A DNA stretch of 64,000 bases from Psychrosphaera aestuarii (GTDB taxonomy: Bacteria; Pseudomonadota; Gammaproteobacteria; Enterobacterales; Alteromonadaceae): the NCBI RefSeq assembly GCF_017948405.1, contig NZ_CP072844.1:558001-622000 (forward strand), given 5' to 3'. The notes beneath the pieces were generated by a model. The model saw nothing but the letters and a program-made list of their open reading frames with translations, was not told the DNA's origin and did not search any database. The position numbers and the translations under genes are program-made. This document shows positions 31,662-41,408 of the stretch, in pieces (position 1 is the first letter of the stretch; the number at the start of each line of letters is the position of its first letter).

Positions 31662-32288
31662 GTGACTGGAAACGTTATCCAACCAGAAGCTTTCAAGCAA
31701 CGTGTCAATGATGTTGATGATGAGCAAAGTTGGATTGAACAATTAAAGCAGGGTAAACAAACTGCACTTAAGCCTATCTATGAAAAGTATGGGAAGCGAG
31801 TTTATGCGCTTTGTTTCAGGCTCTCTGGTAATAATGAAATTGCTGAAGATATCTGCCAAGAAGTGTTTGTGCAGGTTTGGAAAAAAATCGGAAATTTTCA
31901 CGGTGATAGCCAATTTAGTACTTGGCTTTATTCTGTCACAAGTTTCCAAGCAATAAATTATATGCGTAAACAAAAGCGATGGTGGCAAAGCTGGTTTGTA
32001 GATAAAGATAGTATTTCTGGTGAGGCCATGATTGATGCGATCCCCACTACTGATGAGCAGCATGACTTTAGCTTATCTAGAAGTGGTCTGGATAAACACA
32101 TTACTAACTTACCAGAACAAGCTCGTATTGTGTTTGTACTATTTGCTATCGAAGGTTGGCGCCATGAAGAAATATCTAAAGAACTTTCCATAGCAGTAGG
32201 CTCTAGTAAAGCGCAGTACCATAGAGCCAAAAAACTATTACAACAAGCGTTGTTGTTAGAAGATCAAACCCAAGGAGTTGTTGCCTAA
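31662..32288 (+). CDS. ECF-type RNA polymerase sigma factor
   Basis: 208 residues from a GTG at 31662. Region sigma-2 (about 38-105) has CFRLSGNNEIAEDICQEVFV and FSTWLYSVTSFQAINYMRKQ; region sigma-4 (about 145-195) has LPEQARIVFVLFAIEGWRHE and a helix-turn-helix. It would direct polymerase to a small regulon, likely including itself. Its stop overlaps the next gene, which has the length, position and single membrane helix of an anti-sigma factor. Confidence 0.9.
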   Translation: MTGNVIQPEAFKQRVNDVDDEQSWIEQLKQGKQTALKPIYEKYGKRVYALCFRLSGNNEIAEDICQEVFVQVWKKIGNFHGDSQFSTWLYSVTSFQAINYMRKQKRWWQSWFVDKDSISGEAMIDAIPTTDEQHDFSLSRSGLDKHITNLPEQARIVFVLFAIEGWRHEEISKELSIAVGSSKAQYHRAKKLLQQALLLEDQTQGVVA

Positions 32289-32785
32289 TGAATCAATCAG
32301 ACAATAACCAATTGCTAGATGAGGCGTTACAAGCTTTGCCGAACGAACTAACCCCAAAGCGTGACTTATGGGCAGGTATAGAGCAAGCCGTAGCAAAAAC
32401 GCAACAAGATAGTCAGAAACTGCGATCCGCTTCATATTTAAATTGGAAAAACATTGCAGCGGCTTTTGTTCCTATTGCCTTTTTAGCAGGTGTTTATATG
32501 AATAGTATGACTCCAATAGAGAACGATTTACCTTGGCTAAAACCCATATCGTCTAGTTTTGAGATGCAAAAGCAACTATTGATGAAGCGAGTTGATGGCC
32601 AGTCGTTAGTTAATCAGAAATGGCAAGATTCATTAAAAGACTTAGAGCTTGCTGAAAAGTCATTAATTAAAGCGTTAAAGACACAACCAGAAGATCCCGC
32701 GTTGATGAAAATGCTCACACATGTTTACCAGCAACAATTAGAAATTATTGCGAAAAGTCATCAACCTAAATATTTGCAAATTTAA
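32288..32785 (+). CDS. putative membrane anti-sigma factor
   Basis: 165 residues, translationally coupled to the sigma gene (TAATG). About 50 cytoplasmic residues, one membrane helix (about 57-73; NIAAAFVPIAFLAGVYM) and a periplasmic helical part. No cysteine and no zinc-binding HxxxCxxC motif is present, so it is not a classical ZAS anti-sigma. The role is inferred from order and topology; sequence alone does not prove it. Confidence 0.6.
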   Translation: MNQSDNNQLLDEALQALPNELTPKRDLWAGIEQAVAKTQQDSQKLRSASYLNWKNIAAAFVPIAFLAGVYMNSMTPIENDLPWLKPISSSFEMQKQLLMKRVDGQSLVNQKWQDSLKDLELAEKSLIKALKTQPEDPALMKMLTHVYQQQLEIIAKSHQPKYLQI

Positions 32786-32802
32786 AATAGTAGGAAATTA
32801 AA

Positions 32803-33768
32803 ATGATAAATGTAAAAAAAGCGTTATTAAAGTTTAGCTTGGTCGCCGCCTGTATCGCGTTTTCTGCGAGTGTTTTAGCTGGCGAAAGAATTGATGAGAC
32901 GTTGGCAGCTGAGAAAGATGGTCGGGTTGCGATAGAGGTTATGACAGGCCTTGTTTCCATAAAAAGCTGGGATAAGGCAGAAGTAAAAGTCATTGGTGAA
33001 TTAGACGGCAAAGCTGAAGGCTATGTATTTGAGCGCAATGGCAATCGAATTATATTCAAAGTTAAGATGCCTAAACAAACTTGGGGTAGCTGGAAAGACA
33101 CAAGTGGTGAGCTCACGTTTTACGTTCCTAAGCAGAGTGAGTTGAGGTTTGAAGGCGTAAATGTTTCCGTTGATGCACAAGAAATCGTTGGTGGCGCAAA
33201 AATCAATACGGTTAATGGCGACATAACGGCGACTAAATTAGAGAAGCGAGTTGAACTCGAAACCGTTAACGGCAAAATTACCAGTCGAGAGTTATCAGGG
33301 CGATTAACTATAACTACAGTAAATGGTGAAATAGACGATAAAGGTAGCCAAGGCGAGGCCGAAATTACGACTGTAAATGGTGAGATTAATACCAACATAG
33401 TTTCTAGCGACTTAGCGATTACCAATGTAAATGGTGGCATGAACCTTTCGTTAAGTGGAGTTGAAGAGTTGGAGATTAGTACTGTTAACGGTGACATCAA
33501 GCTTGATTATGTTTACGACAAAAAAGGTAAAGTTGTTATATCGGCGGTAAGTGGTGAAATTGATTTATATGTCCCAGCAGATATTTCTGCAAGGTTTAAT
33601 ATTGAAACACATGCCGGTGGTGACATTAACAATAAACTAACAAACCAGCAGTCAACTAAAAATCGATATGGCCCTGGAGAATCGCTGGAATTTGAAACAG
33701 GTAGCGGCCATATTAAATTTGAAATGAACACGGTGAATGGCGATATAAGCATCCTAAAAAAACGCTAA
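32803..33768 (+). CDS. DUF4097-family secreted beta-repeat protein
   Basis: 321 residues with a signal peptide (to about residue 27, VLA). From about residue 125 the chain repeats a motif TVNGDI/TVNGEI roughly every 18-22 residues (eight near-copies), as in DUF4097 beta-helix proteins. It is probably periplasmic or surface-exposed. It is third in the sigma / anti-sigma operon and could be the sensor or the main target; function unknown. Confidence 0.8.
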   Translation: MINVKKALLKFSLVAACIAFSASVLAGERIDETLAAEKDGRVAIEVMTGLVSIKSWDKAEVKVIGELDGKAEGYVFERNGNRIIFKVKMPKQTWGSWKDTSGELTFYVPKQSELRFEGVNVSVDAQEIVGGAKINTVNGDITATKLEKRVELETVNGKITSRELSGRLTITTVNGEIDDKGSQGEAEITTVNGEINTNIVSSDLAITNVNGGMNLSLSGVEELEISTVNGDIKLDYVYDKKGKVVISAVSGEIDLYVPADISARFNIETHAGGDINNKLTNQQSTKNRYGPGESLEFETGSGHIKFEMNTVNGDISILKKR

Positions 33769-33808
33769 ATAATAATCCGTTGTAAACACAAAAATAGTGA
33801 AAAACTAG

Positions 33809-33841
33809 ATAAGCCATGAGATAAAAAATCTTGTGGCTTAT
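33809..33841 (+). terminator. hairpin after the DUF4097 gene
   Basis: 14-bp stem (ATAAGCCATGAGAT with ATCTTGTGGCTTAT, two G-U pairs) and an A5 loop. The tail is only moderately T-rich. Confidence 0.45.
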
Positions 33842-33930
33842 TGTTATTGCGGTAAGGCATTATTCACCATAAAATGATTAGCCCTAGCACTTAAAGTGCA
33901 TTACATTTTTATAATTAGGTCTAGCAATAC

Positions 33931-35331
33931 ATGGCAAAATCTTCATACAAACCAAGTAGAGAACAACAAGCTCAAGTTGACTCCCTCAAGTTACCTCCCC
34001 ATTCGATTGAGGCGGAACAATCTGTACTTGGTGGTTTGATGCTAGACAACAATGCTTGGGATAGAGTTGCTGAGAAAGTAGTAAAAGGCGATTTTTATCT
34101 TCGTCAGCACAAAGCGATATTCAACGCGATGGCCGGCTTGGTATTGCAAAACAATCCAATTGACTTAATTACCGTATCTGAAGCCCTTGAAAAAGAGAAG
34201 TTGCTCGAAGGGGTTGGCGGTTTTGCTTATTTAGGTGAAATTGCTAAAAACACCCCAAGTGCTGCCAATATTGTCGCTTATGCAGAAATCGTCCGAGAAC
34301 GTGCCGTGGTTCGAGAACTGATCGGGACCGCTAATGAAGTTGCAGACGCATGTTATAACCCAGAAGGCAGAAGTAGCGAAGAGCTGCTCGACTTTGCCGA
34401 ATCTAAAGTATTCAAAATCGCGGAACAGCGAGAAAATGCCAATGATGGCCCAAAAGATCTAAACTCAATTCTTAGCTCGACCGTTGACCGTATTGAAGAA
34501 TTGATGCGCAGCGACAACGACGGTATAACAGGTTTAACAAGCGGGTTTACCGACTTGGATAAAATGACCAGTGGTTTTCAAAACTCAGATCTCATTATTG
34601 TTGCCGCACGTCCATCAATGGGTAAGACCACTTTCGCGATGAACTTGGTAGAAACGGCCGCATTAACATCAGAATATCCAGCGTTAGTATTTAGTTTAGA
34701 GATGCCGGCCGATTCAATTATGATGAGGATGTTAGCGTCGCTAGGCCGAATTGATCAAACTAAAGTGAGAACCGGTAACCTCGACGATGATGATTGGGCG
34801 CGCTTAGCAAGTACCCTTGGTATTATGCAAGAGAGCGGTAAGCTTTATATAGACGACTCTTCTGGATTAACACCAACGGAAGTTCGTTCGCGTGCGAGGC
34901 GTATCGCTCGTGAACACGGTGGATTATCTATGATAATGATCGACTATCTTCAGTTAATGCGCTCGCCAGAGTTTAAAGATAACCGAACCCTTGAAATTGC
35001 TGACATATCAGCGTCACTTAAGGCATTGGCAAAAGAACTGAATATTCCAATTATCGCTTTAGCACAGCTTAACCGTGGACTAGAACAGCGCGCGGACAAG
35101 CGACCGGTTAACTCTGACTTGAGGGAATCGGGTTCAATAGAGCAAGATGCTGATTTAATTATGTTTATATACCGAGATGAGGTTTATCATGAGGACTCAG
35201 CAGACAAAGGAACGGCAGAAATAATAATAGGTAAGCATCGTAATGGTCCAATAGGGCGTATCCGGCTTACCACACAGTTACATTACTCTCGTTTTGATAA
35301 TTACGCTGGCAACGCCATCATAGAGGATTAA
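33931..35331 (+). CDS. dnaB: replicative DNA helicase DnaB
   Basis: 466 residues. The N-terminal domain (about 20-125; HSIEAEQSVLGGLMLDN) binds primase. The RecA-like C-terminal domain has Walker A AARPSMGKTTFAMN, the Walker B region MIMIDYLQLM, and RGLEQRADKRP with SDLRESGSIEQDAD. Hexameric 5'-3' helicase that opens the fork. alr follows after nine bases, as in E. coli; here rplI and dnaB are separated by four inserted genes. Confidence 0.99.
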   Translation: MAKSSYKPSREQQAQVDSLKLPPHSIEAEQSVLGGLMLDNNAWDRVAEKVVKGDFYLRQHKAIFNAMAGLVLQNNPIDLITVSEALEKEKLLEGVGGFAYLGEIAKNTPSAANIVAYAEIVRERAVVRELIGTANEVADACYNPEGRSSEELLDFAESKVFKIAEQRENANDGPKDLNSILSSTVDRIEELMRSDNDGITGLTSGFTDLDKMTSGFQNSDLIIVAARPSMGKTTFAMNLVETAALTSEYPALVFSLEMPADSIMMRMLASLGRIDQTKVRTGNLDDDDWARLASTLGIMQESGKLYIDDSSGLTPTEVRSRARRIAREHGGLSMIMIDYLQLMRSPEFKDNRTLEIADISASLKALAKELNIPIIALAQLNRGLEQRADKRPVNSDLRESGSIEQDADLIMFIYRDEVYHEDSADKGTAEIIIGKHRNGPIGRIRLTTQLHYSRFDNYAGNAIIED

Positions 35332-35340
35332 TAGCTAGTT

Positions 35341-36444
35341 ATGAAAATTGCCGTGGCAGAAATAGATTTAAGTGCACTACAACACAATCTAAAAATCGTT
35401 AAACAACATGCCCCAAACAGCAAAGTATTGGCAATGTTAAAAGCAAATGCTTACGGCCATGGCACAACACAGATAGCAAAAAGCCTAAGTGGAGCTGACG
35501 CTTTTGGTGTTGCAAGGTTGAGTGAAGCTGTTGCATTAAGAGCGGCTGGAATCACAAAGCCTATTGTATTGTTGGAAGGCTTTTTTGAAGTCGACGAATT
35601 ACAAATTATTTCAAACTTAGGACTGGATACCGTTTTACATACCGAACAACAGCTTCAACAGTTTATTGAAGCCAAGCTTCCTCGCTCGGTAACTGTATGG
35701 CTAAAAGTTGATACCGGTATGCACCGTTTAGGTTTACCACCATCATTATTTAAAGATGCTTTAGACAAGCTCGACCAGCATCCAAACGTATTAGGTGAGC
35801 CCATTCTGATGAGTCATTTTGGCTGTGCCGACGACGTTGAACACTCATTAAACGACTATCAATTTGGCGTATTTAACGAGTTAAAACAACAGCATTCGGG
35901 TGAGTGTTCTTTTGCTAACTCAGCAGCAATCTTGTCGTTTCCGCAAAGCCATCATCACTGGGTTCGGCCTGGCATCATGCTTTATGGTGTATCACCCGTT
36001 TTAAGCACACTAGCCGCGGATTTTAATCTTCGACCTGTAATGACGTTAAAATCAAGTGTTATCGCTATTAGAGAAGTGAAAAAAGGACAGAGTGTTGGCT
36101 ATGGTGCAACTTGGGTTGCGACTAAGGATACGACGTTAGCTGTGATTGCAATAGGCTACGGTGATGGTTACCCGCGAAATGCTCGGAACGGCACTCCCGT
36201 GCTAGTAAATGGGCAGCAATATCCTTTAGCAGGCAGAGTATCGATGGATATGATTTCCATCAATATAAATAACACTGACTCTGTTTCGGTAGGTGATGAG
36301 GTTATTCTTTGGGGAGAAAAATTGCCAATTGAGTCAATCGCGGACTATGCTGAAACTGTACCGTATGAATTGTTATGTGGGGTGACTGGGCGAGTAGAAA
36401 AACGTTTCGCTCTCGGTTCTAATGAATTTATTAATCAATCATGA
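35341..36444 (+). CDS. alr: alanine racemase
   Basis: 367 residues. PLP-binding lysine in MLKANAYGHG (near residue 38), substrate-side MHRLGLP, and VIAIGYGDGYPR; RVSMDMISI holds the second-domain active-site region. It interconverts L- and D-alanine for peptidoglycan. Located directly after dnaB in the usual order. The 3' end overlaps the PAS-GGDEF gene by 23 bases. Confidence 0.97.
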   Translation: MKIAVAEIDLSALQHNLKIVKQHAPNSKVLAMLKANAYGHGTTQIAKSLSGADAFGVARLSEAVALRAAGITKPIVLLEGFFEVDELQIISNLGLDTVLHTEQQLQQFIEAKLPRSVTVWLKVDTGMHRLGLPPSLFKDALDKLDQHPNVLGEPILMSHFGCADDVEHSLNDYQFGVFNELKQQHSGECSFANSAAILSFPQSHHHWVRPGIMLYGVSPVLSTLAADFNLRPVMTLKSSVIAIREVKKGQSVGYGATWVATKDTTLAVIAIGYGDGYPRNARNGTPVLVNGQQYPLAGRVSMDMISININNTDSVSVGDEVILWGEKLPIESIADYAETVPYELLCGVTGRVEKRFALGSNEFINQS

Positions 36445-37705
36445 GCAACTTCTAGACTCATTAACAGTCGGCATTATTGTTTTTAATGATGAATTTAAAA
36501 TCGATTATGCAAATCAAACTAGCATCAAATGGCTGGGGCTTAATGTTGATCCTAGAACAGGCAATTTAATCAATGATCCTTATTGGACGATTGTTGATAA
36601 ACATGGCTCTCTGTTACCCGTTGAAGAATTTCCCGCCGTGATTGTATCACGTACGAAAAAGCCTTTATTTAACTATGAAATTGGTGTTCTAAATCAAACA
36701 AGTCATGCCTACACGTGGTTTTTATGTAATGCCTATATAGCGCATAATACCGAAAATAAAGCTGATAGCTATGTTGTTACCTTCACCAATATTTCCACAG
36801 AAAAAGAAGTGATACCCTTTAAAGAAATCGTGTCCAATGCCAATGATGCAGTTATTGTTAGCCTGGCTATCAACACGAAAGGACAAGGACCAGAAATTGT
36901 ATATGTAAACCAAGCTTTTCAACGCTTAACTGGGTATACAAACGAAGAGGTAATCGGCAAGACTCCAGCCATACTTAGTGGTGAAAAAACAAGTCCCATC
37001 ACAACAAAGCGCATTATGGACCGTCTCAGTCAATCCTTACCTGTACGTGCAGAAGTTATCAATTATCGAAAGGACGGTACACCTTATTGGGTGGATTTAA
37101 ACATCGTTCCACTAAAAAATAATAAAGGGGTGGTTACACATTTTGCTTCAATTGAAAGAGACATCACGGCAATAAAAGATAATACGCTTAATTTAGAAAA
37201 ACTCGCTAAAACCGATACTCTCACAGAGGTTTACAATCGAAGAGGGCTGCTAGAGCACGGTACATTAGCTATAAATTCATCCTATCAAACTAACCGATCC
37301 TTTATTGTTGCTATGATGGACATAGATCATTTTAAATCAATAAACGATAGCTTTGGTCATGATGTGGGTGATGTCGTATTAAAAGGTCTGGCCGACCTAC
37401 TTAAAGAAAACCTAAGAGCTAGAGACATTGTTGCTCGTGTAGGAGGCGAAGAGTTTGTCATTATACTAGAAGGAGAGCCCCCGCCTATTTTGATTAAGAA
37501 AATAGAATACCTACGGCAAGTCATTGAAGAAAGTGCATTTTCTTTAAATTTAGAAATGGACTTTAAGTTAACTTGTAGTTTTGGTTTAGTACTGAGCGAT
37601 TTAACAGATCGTTCAATGAACGAACTTATAAAACTTGCAGATAAAGCGCTGTATCAATCTAAAATTAATGGCCGTAATCAAGTCTCTGTATATTCCCACT
37701 ATTAA
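36422..37705 (+). CDS. diguanylate cyclase with two PAS domains
   Basis: 427 residues. PAS 1 (about 8-110), PAS 2 with PAC (about 125-250; FQRLTGYTNEEVIGKTP and RKDGTPYWVDLNIVP) and a C-terminal GGDEF domain (about 258-425). The signature reads GGEEF, which is an active variant; RARD five residues before it is an intact inhibitory I-site. It should make cyclic di-GMP in response to a PAS-bound ligand or redox signal. No membrane helix. It starts inside the end of alr, so it may be co-transcribed. Confidence 0.93.
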   Translation: MNLLINHEQLLDSLTVGIIVFNDEFKIDYANQTSIKWLGLNVDPRTGNLINDPYWTIVDKHGSLLPVEEFPAVIVSRTKKPLFNYEIGVLNQTSHAYTWFLCNAYIAHNTENKADSYVVTFTNISTEKEVIPFKEIVSNANDAVIVSLAINTKGQGPEIVYVNQAFQRLTGYTNEEVIGKTPAILSGEKTSPITTKRIMDRLSQSLPVRAEVINYRKDGTPYWVDLNIVPLKNNKGVVTHFASIERDITAIKDNTLNLEKLAKTDTLTEVYNRRGLLEHGTLAINSSYQTNRSFIVAMMDIDHFKSINDSFGHDVGDVVLKGLADLLKENLRARDIVARVGGEEFVIILEGEPPPILIKKIEYLRQVIEESAFSLNLEMDFKLTCSFGLVLSDLTDRSMNELIKLADKALYQSKINGRNQVSVYSHY

Positions 37706-37755
37706 AAAACGCACAATCGTATATTCTATTCTTTTTCGGCAACTAATTAATACTT

Positions 37756-38907
37756 ATGACACTTCATTACACTCCACGCTTTTTATTCGATGGCCATGAA
37801 CTATTAGAAAATAGAGTAGTTAAAGTTGATGACGGAAAAGTAATTGATATTTTGGTGGTCAACGATCTGTCTGAGAATATTCAGGCTATAAAATTGGACG
37901 GTATTTTAAGCCCCGGCTTTGTCGATTTACAAGTGAACGGCGGTGGCGGTGTGCTATTTAATGACGAGCCAGATTTACTGGGCTTGAAAAAAATATTAAC
38001 GGCACATCAGCAATACGGTACCGAGTATATATTACCGACGATAATTACTGACGATATCAATGTTATGGTGCGTGCCGCTGACGCAGTTTGTATGGCACGG
38101 CAAAGTAATTTAGAAGGTATAATCGGTATTCACTTTGAGGGCCCACATATAAGTGCACCCAAAAAGGGCGTTCATCCAGACAAATTTATAAGGCCACTCT
38201 CCCAACAAGAAAAAGCGCTTTATGCGCGTTCAGATATTGGAATAAAACTCGTTACAATTGCCCCTGAAGTATTGTCTGAAAAAGATTTAGAGTTTCTTAT
38301 TGAAAATAACTGTATTGTTTCAATTGGCCATACCAATGCGTCCTACTCTACACACTGCTCGGCGCTAGAGTTGGGTGCATCAGGCTTTACACATTTGTTT
38401 AATGCAATGTCACCACTTACAGGACGTGAGCCCGGCGCGGTTGGTGCTGCTCTCAATAATGAAGGAGCTTATGCCGGCATAATACTTGATGGCTACCATG
38501 TCGACTACGCGAGCGCTAAGCTAGCGTGGAAAATCAAAAATAATTCAATGTCATTTTCAGAATCAAGCAAGTTAGGTCGACTTTACTTAGTGTCAGACGC
38601 TATGTCATCAATTGGAAGCCAAATTGATAGCTTTCAACTGTTTGATCAAACGGTACTAGTGCAAGACGGTCGTTTGACTAATGAAGCCGGCACCCTAGCT
38701 GGTGCTCATTTGAATTTATTAACAGCAGTACAAAATGCACATCAACATCTTGATATATCAATTAAAGAGTCATTAAAAATGGCTACTTCCTATCCAACAG
38801 AGTACATTGATCAAAATGCTACTATTGGTGGTATTAAGATAGGAAGTCGAGCTAATTTTATATTATTAGACTTAGATTTAAATTTAATTGAACGAATAAC
38901 AAATTAA
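37756..38907 (+). CDS. nagA: N-acetylglucosamine-6-phosphate deacetylase
   Basis: 383 residues of the amidohydrolase fold: GFVDLQVNGGGGV, HFEGPHIS (metal Glu), IGHTNASY and THLFNAMSP (metal His residues) and LVSDAMSS (catalytic Asp). It converts GlcNAc-6-phosphate to glucosamine-6-phosphate in amino-sugar or cell-wall recycling. No nagB, nagK or transporter is next to it. Confidence 0.93.
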   Translation: MTLHYTPRFLFDGHELLENRVVKVDDGKVIDILVVNDLSENIQAIKLDGILSPGFVDLQVNGGGGVLFNDEPDLLGLKKILTAHQQYGTEYILPTIITDDINVMVRAADAVCMARQSNLEGIIGIHFEGPHISAPKKGVHPDKFIRPLSQQEKALYARSDIGIKLVTIAPEVLSEKDLEFLIENNCIVSIGHTNASYSTHCSALELGASGFTHLFNAMSPLTGREPGAVGAALNNEGAYAGIILDGYHVDYASAKLAWKIKNNSMSFSESSKLGRLYLVSDAMSSIGSQIDSFQLFDQTVLVQDGRLTNEAGTLAGAHLNLLTAVQNAHQHLDISIKESLKMATSYPTEYIDQNATIGGIKIGSRANFILLDLDLNLIERITN

Positions 38908-38952
38908 ACGGTCGTTAGTGATAGATTATTTTTTGTAAACAGGAATTACGAA

Positions 38953-39816
38953 ATGAAAATACTTGCACAACCAACACTTTTCATTGCATCCATTTTGTTT
39001 AGTACTTTGAGCATTAGCAGCTTTGAAGTTAATGCAAATCCTTCAAGTGATACGCAAAGCTTAGCGATGGAAAAACTTTCACGTGCATTAAGCCGACTAG
39101 ACAGTGAACGCCCGGTGGGAGGCCATATTGTAGTATCTTTTAACGACAAACAGGGTGAGGGTAAAAAGTTAAAAGAAAAGTCGGGACAAGTTACTTTGAC
39201 TGTTCAGGAGAGTATTAACGGTTTAACCACCTCATATTCAAAAGATATAGTTGAGAATATGAAACAAGAATCAGCGTTACTGCTCGAAAACGAAGAGGCA
39301 CCTACACCAACAATAGATGCCATTAACGATTTTAGTATGACAAATATTAATAACCTATTATCGCCAGTCGACTCAATAAACCGTTTGCTTAAGTTTGCAA
39401 AACTAACTCGAGTAGAGCGCGTAGGAAGTAACATGGATGGCGCGCAAAAACTGCACTTTAGGTTACCAATGGAAGCTATAATTACAAATAAAAGAACACG
39501 CGAATATGTCGACGACTTTGACGGCACTATGGTGATCACAATAGATGAACATGGAACGCCTTTGCAATTGAGTAGCAGTTATAATGGAAGTGGCAGAGCG
39601 TACGTTGTCTTTTCTGTTAAAGCGGCAGGTTCTCGATTACAGAAATTTGATGTTGTTGGAAATCGCTTAGTAATGACAGTACGAGAAGTATTTAATAGTT
39701 ACGACTCAACCTTTGGAAAAGGTGAAAACTCGGAGCTCCACCTTTTCACGCCGAACGTCAACGATTTAACGGTGGAAAATCATTTCGCTAAAACATCAAA
39801 TGACACTTCTATGTAA
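38953..39816 (+). CDS. secreted protein of unknown function
   Basis: 287 residues with a signal peptide (to about residue 29, VNA). No domain recognised. The middle contains a stretch of alternating charged and polar residues with VERVGSNMDGAQKLHFRLP and DDFDGTMVITIDEHGTPLQL, suggesting a beta-rich periplasmic or lipoprotein-carrier-like fold, which is only an impression. A GGAATT site precedes the ATG. Its last 37 bases overlap the end of the convergent CheX-like gene. Confidence 0.7.
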   Translation: MKILAQPTLFIASILFSTLSISSFEVNANPSSDTQSLAMEKLSRALSRLDSERPVGGHIVVSFNDKQGEGKKLKEKSGQVTLTVQESINGLTTSYSKDIVENMKQESALLLENEEAPTPTIDAINDFSMTNINNLLSPVDSINRLLKFAKLTRVERVGSNMDGAQKLHFRLPMEAIITNKRTREYVDDFDGTMVITIDEHGTPLQLSSSYNGSGRAYVVFSVKAAGSRLQKFDVVGNRLVMTVREVFNSYDSTFGKGENSELHLFTPNVNDLTVENHFAKTSNDTSM

Positions 39817-40253
39817 GCTTTACCGCTTTCAGAAGTAAAGGGAATAATTAACGTTGAGCTTTCACACTGGTGGCTAATCGTGTGATCTTTCCCAGACACG
39901 ACAGTTGGTGTTGCCATGTTAAAATCATAACCTTTGTCACCTAGGATATTTTTTGCACCACCGGTCACCATATTAGTTATTTCACCAACCATATCAGTAA
40001 CTTCTTCATTAATTGAGTCAGGTCTTTCACCTAGCATCTTTTCCATAATAGACAAGGCTAATGACTCTTCAAATGTAACTGACAAAGAACCTTTAGTCTG
40101 TGGCCCAGCCATACCTATAATACCGGAAACATCACCTTTAGATATCTCCTCTTTTTTTAACGAAGGTTTACCTGGCTCTAGCTTCGTCATTGCCATGGTT
40201 TCTAAAACATTCATTAGTGAGCTAAGAAAAGGGTTAATAAACTCTACATTCAT
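39780..40253 (-). CDS. CheX-like chemotaxis phosphatase domain protein
   Basis: 157 residues from the ATG at 40253; a TTG nine bases earlier is less likely. It is a single CheX/CheC-type domain: GIIGMAGPQTKGSLSVTFEE, EEVTDMVGEITNMVTGGAK (the E-x2-N-like phosphatase helix) and the C-terminal IPFTSESGKAYIEVSF. CheX proteins dephosphorylate CheY-P. No other chemotaxis gene lies near, so its response regulator partner is unknown. Confidence 0.85.
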   Translation of the reverse strand: MNVEFINPFLSSLMNVLETMAMTKLEPGKPSLKKEEISKGDVSGIIGMAGPQTKGSLSVTFEESLALSIMEKMLGERPDSINEEVTDMVGEITNMVTGGAKNILGDKGYDFNMATPTVVSGKDHTISHQCESSTLIIPFTSESGKAYIEVSFDVLAK

Positions 40254-40338
40254 AGTGATCAAATTTCTTTTAGTTAATTAAAGGCTGGGTGATATTCACA
40301 CCTATAAAGTTAGCCTTTCAATGCAGAAAAAGCCACTG

Positions 40339-41223
40339 TTATCGGTATGAATTTTTACTAGAGTACATTTCCGCATCGGCCCTTTCAAGTAAAGCATCGG
40401 GTTCTAAACCGTGATCAGGGTAAATTGAAACACCTATGCTGATGCCAATTTTTATTTTCTCTCCAGAGAAGTTAAATGGTTGATAAATAGAATTAAAAAT
40501 CTTATTTCTAACCGCATTTAAAGCTGTGGAGGTGGCACGGTCAGTGATTAATATCACAAACTCATCGCCTCCGTATCGCGCGATAACGTCCTCTTGCCTT
40601 ATTTGTTGTTGTAGGCGCTGAGCGACTTGATGGAGTATTCGATCACCCACTGCATGACCATATTTATCATTTACTAGTTTAAAGCCGTCTAGGTCGCAAA
40701 ATAATAATGCATATCGGTCGGTATGACGATTTGACTGTTGGCTTAGCTCATTTAGCTTATTGGATAAAAATAAACGATTTGGGATATTTGTTAACGCATC
40801 TGTATTTGCCGTTTTAGCAAGCAGAGTTTCTGCACGTTTAAATTCAGAGACGTCTTTGGCAATAATAATAACGCCAACAACTTGCTGCTTTTCTTCACTA
40901 AAATGAGGTAGGTAGGTAACATAGAGGAAGTGTTCTTCGTCTTGACCTTTTGGTTTTAACCATGATTTATAATTTATCGGTTTACCATCTTCAAAACATT
41001 GGATTAAGTTGGGTAGTATTGAGTCGTGGTAGGTTTCAGAATCAAACACATCAAGCGGTGTTTTTCCGATTAATGAGTCGCCACCTTGCCCATAAAACTG
41101 CAGGTAGCTATCGCTAACATATTGATAGTTGTAGTTTTTGTCTACGTATGCAAATAAATCAAGACTATTCCGAAGAACAGTACTGAATATTTCCTGCATA
41201 AAATTGAACGAATCCGTATTCAT
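40339..41223 (-). CDS. PAS-GGDEF diguanylate cyclase
   Basis: 294 residues with GGAGTG ahead of the ATG. A PAS domain (about 12-130; SDSYLQFYGQGGDSLIGKTP, with PAC) precedes a GGDEF domain (about 133-292). GGDEF is canonical and RQED five residues before it forms an I-site. It is probably an active, feedback-inhibited c-di-GMP synthase in the cytosol. Divergent from typA, and follows cheX on the same strand reading direction. Confidence 0.92.
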   Translation of the reverse strand: MNTDSFNFMQEIFSTVLRNSLDLFAYVDKNYNYQYVSDSYLQFYGQGGDSLIGKTPLDVFDSETYHDSILPNLIQCFEDGKPINYKSWLKPKGQDEEHFLYVTYLPHFSEEKQQVVGVIIIAKDVSEFKRAETLLAKTANTDALTNIPNRLFLSNKLNELSQQSNRHTDRYALLFCDLDGFKLVNDKYGHAVGDRILHQVAQRLQQQIRQEDVIARYGGDEFVILITDRATSTALNAVRNKIFNSIYQPFNFSGEKIKIGISIGVSIYPDHGLEPDALLERADAEMYSSKNSYR

Positions 41224-41338
41224 TTATCACTCCGTTGTTGAATTTCTATTCTAAATACATTTAAACAAATTGCTATATTGTGCTGTAAAAAAAATGAGCT
41301 ATTTTTATTAAATACACTCATTCTGCTAATCTTTCGTG

Positions 41339-41344
41339 TATAAT
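41339..41344 (+). promoter_or_regulatory. candidate typA -10 element
   Basis: Consensus TATAAT followed by a GC-rich CCCGCGCC discriminator, 65 bases before typA. No convincing -35. Confidence 0.5.
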
Positions 41345-41408
41345 CCCGCGCCAGATAGAATCCAGTTGATTTTGTTGTCGACTAAATACCCTTTTTGAGG
41401 AAGAATTG

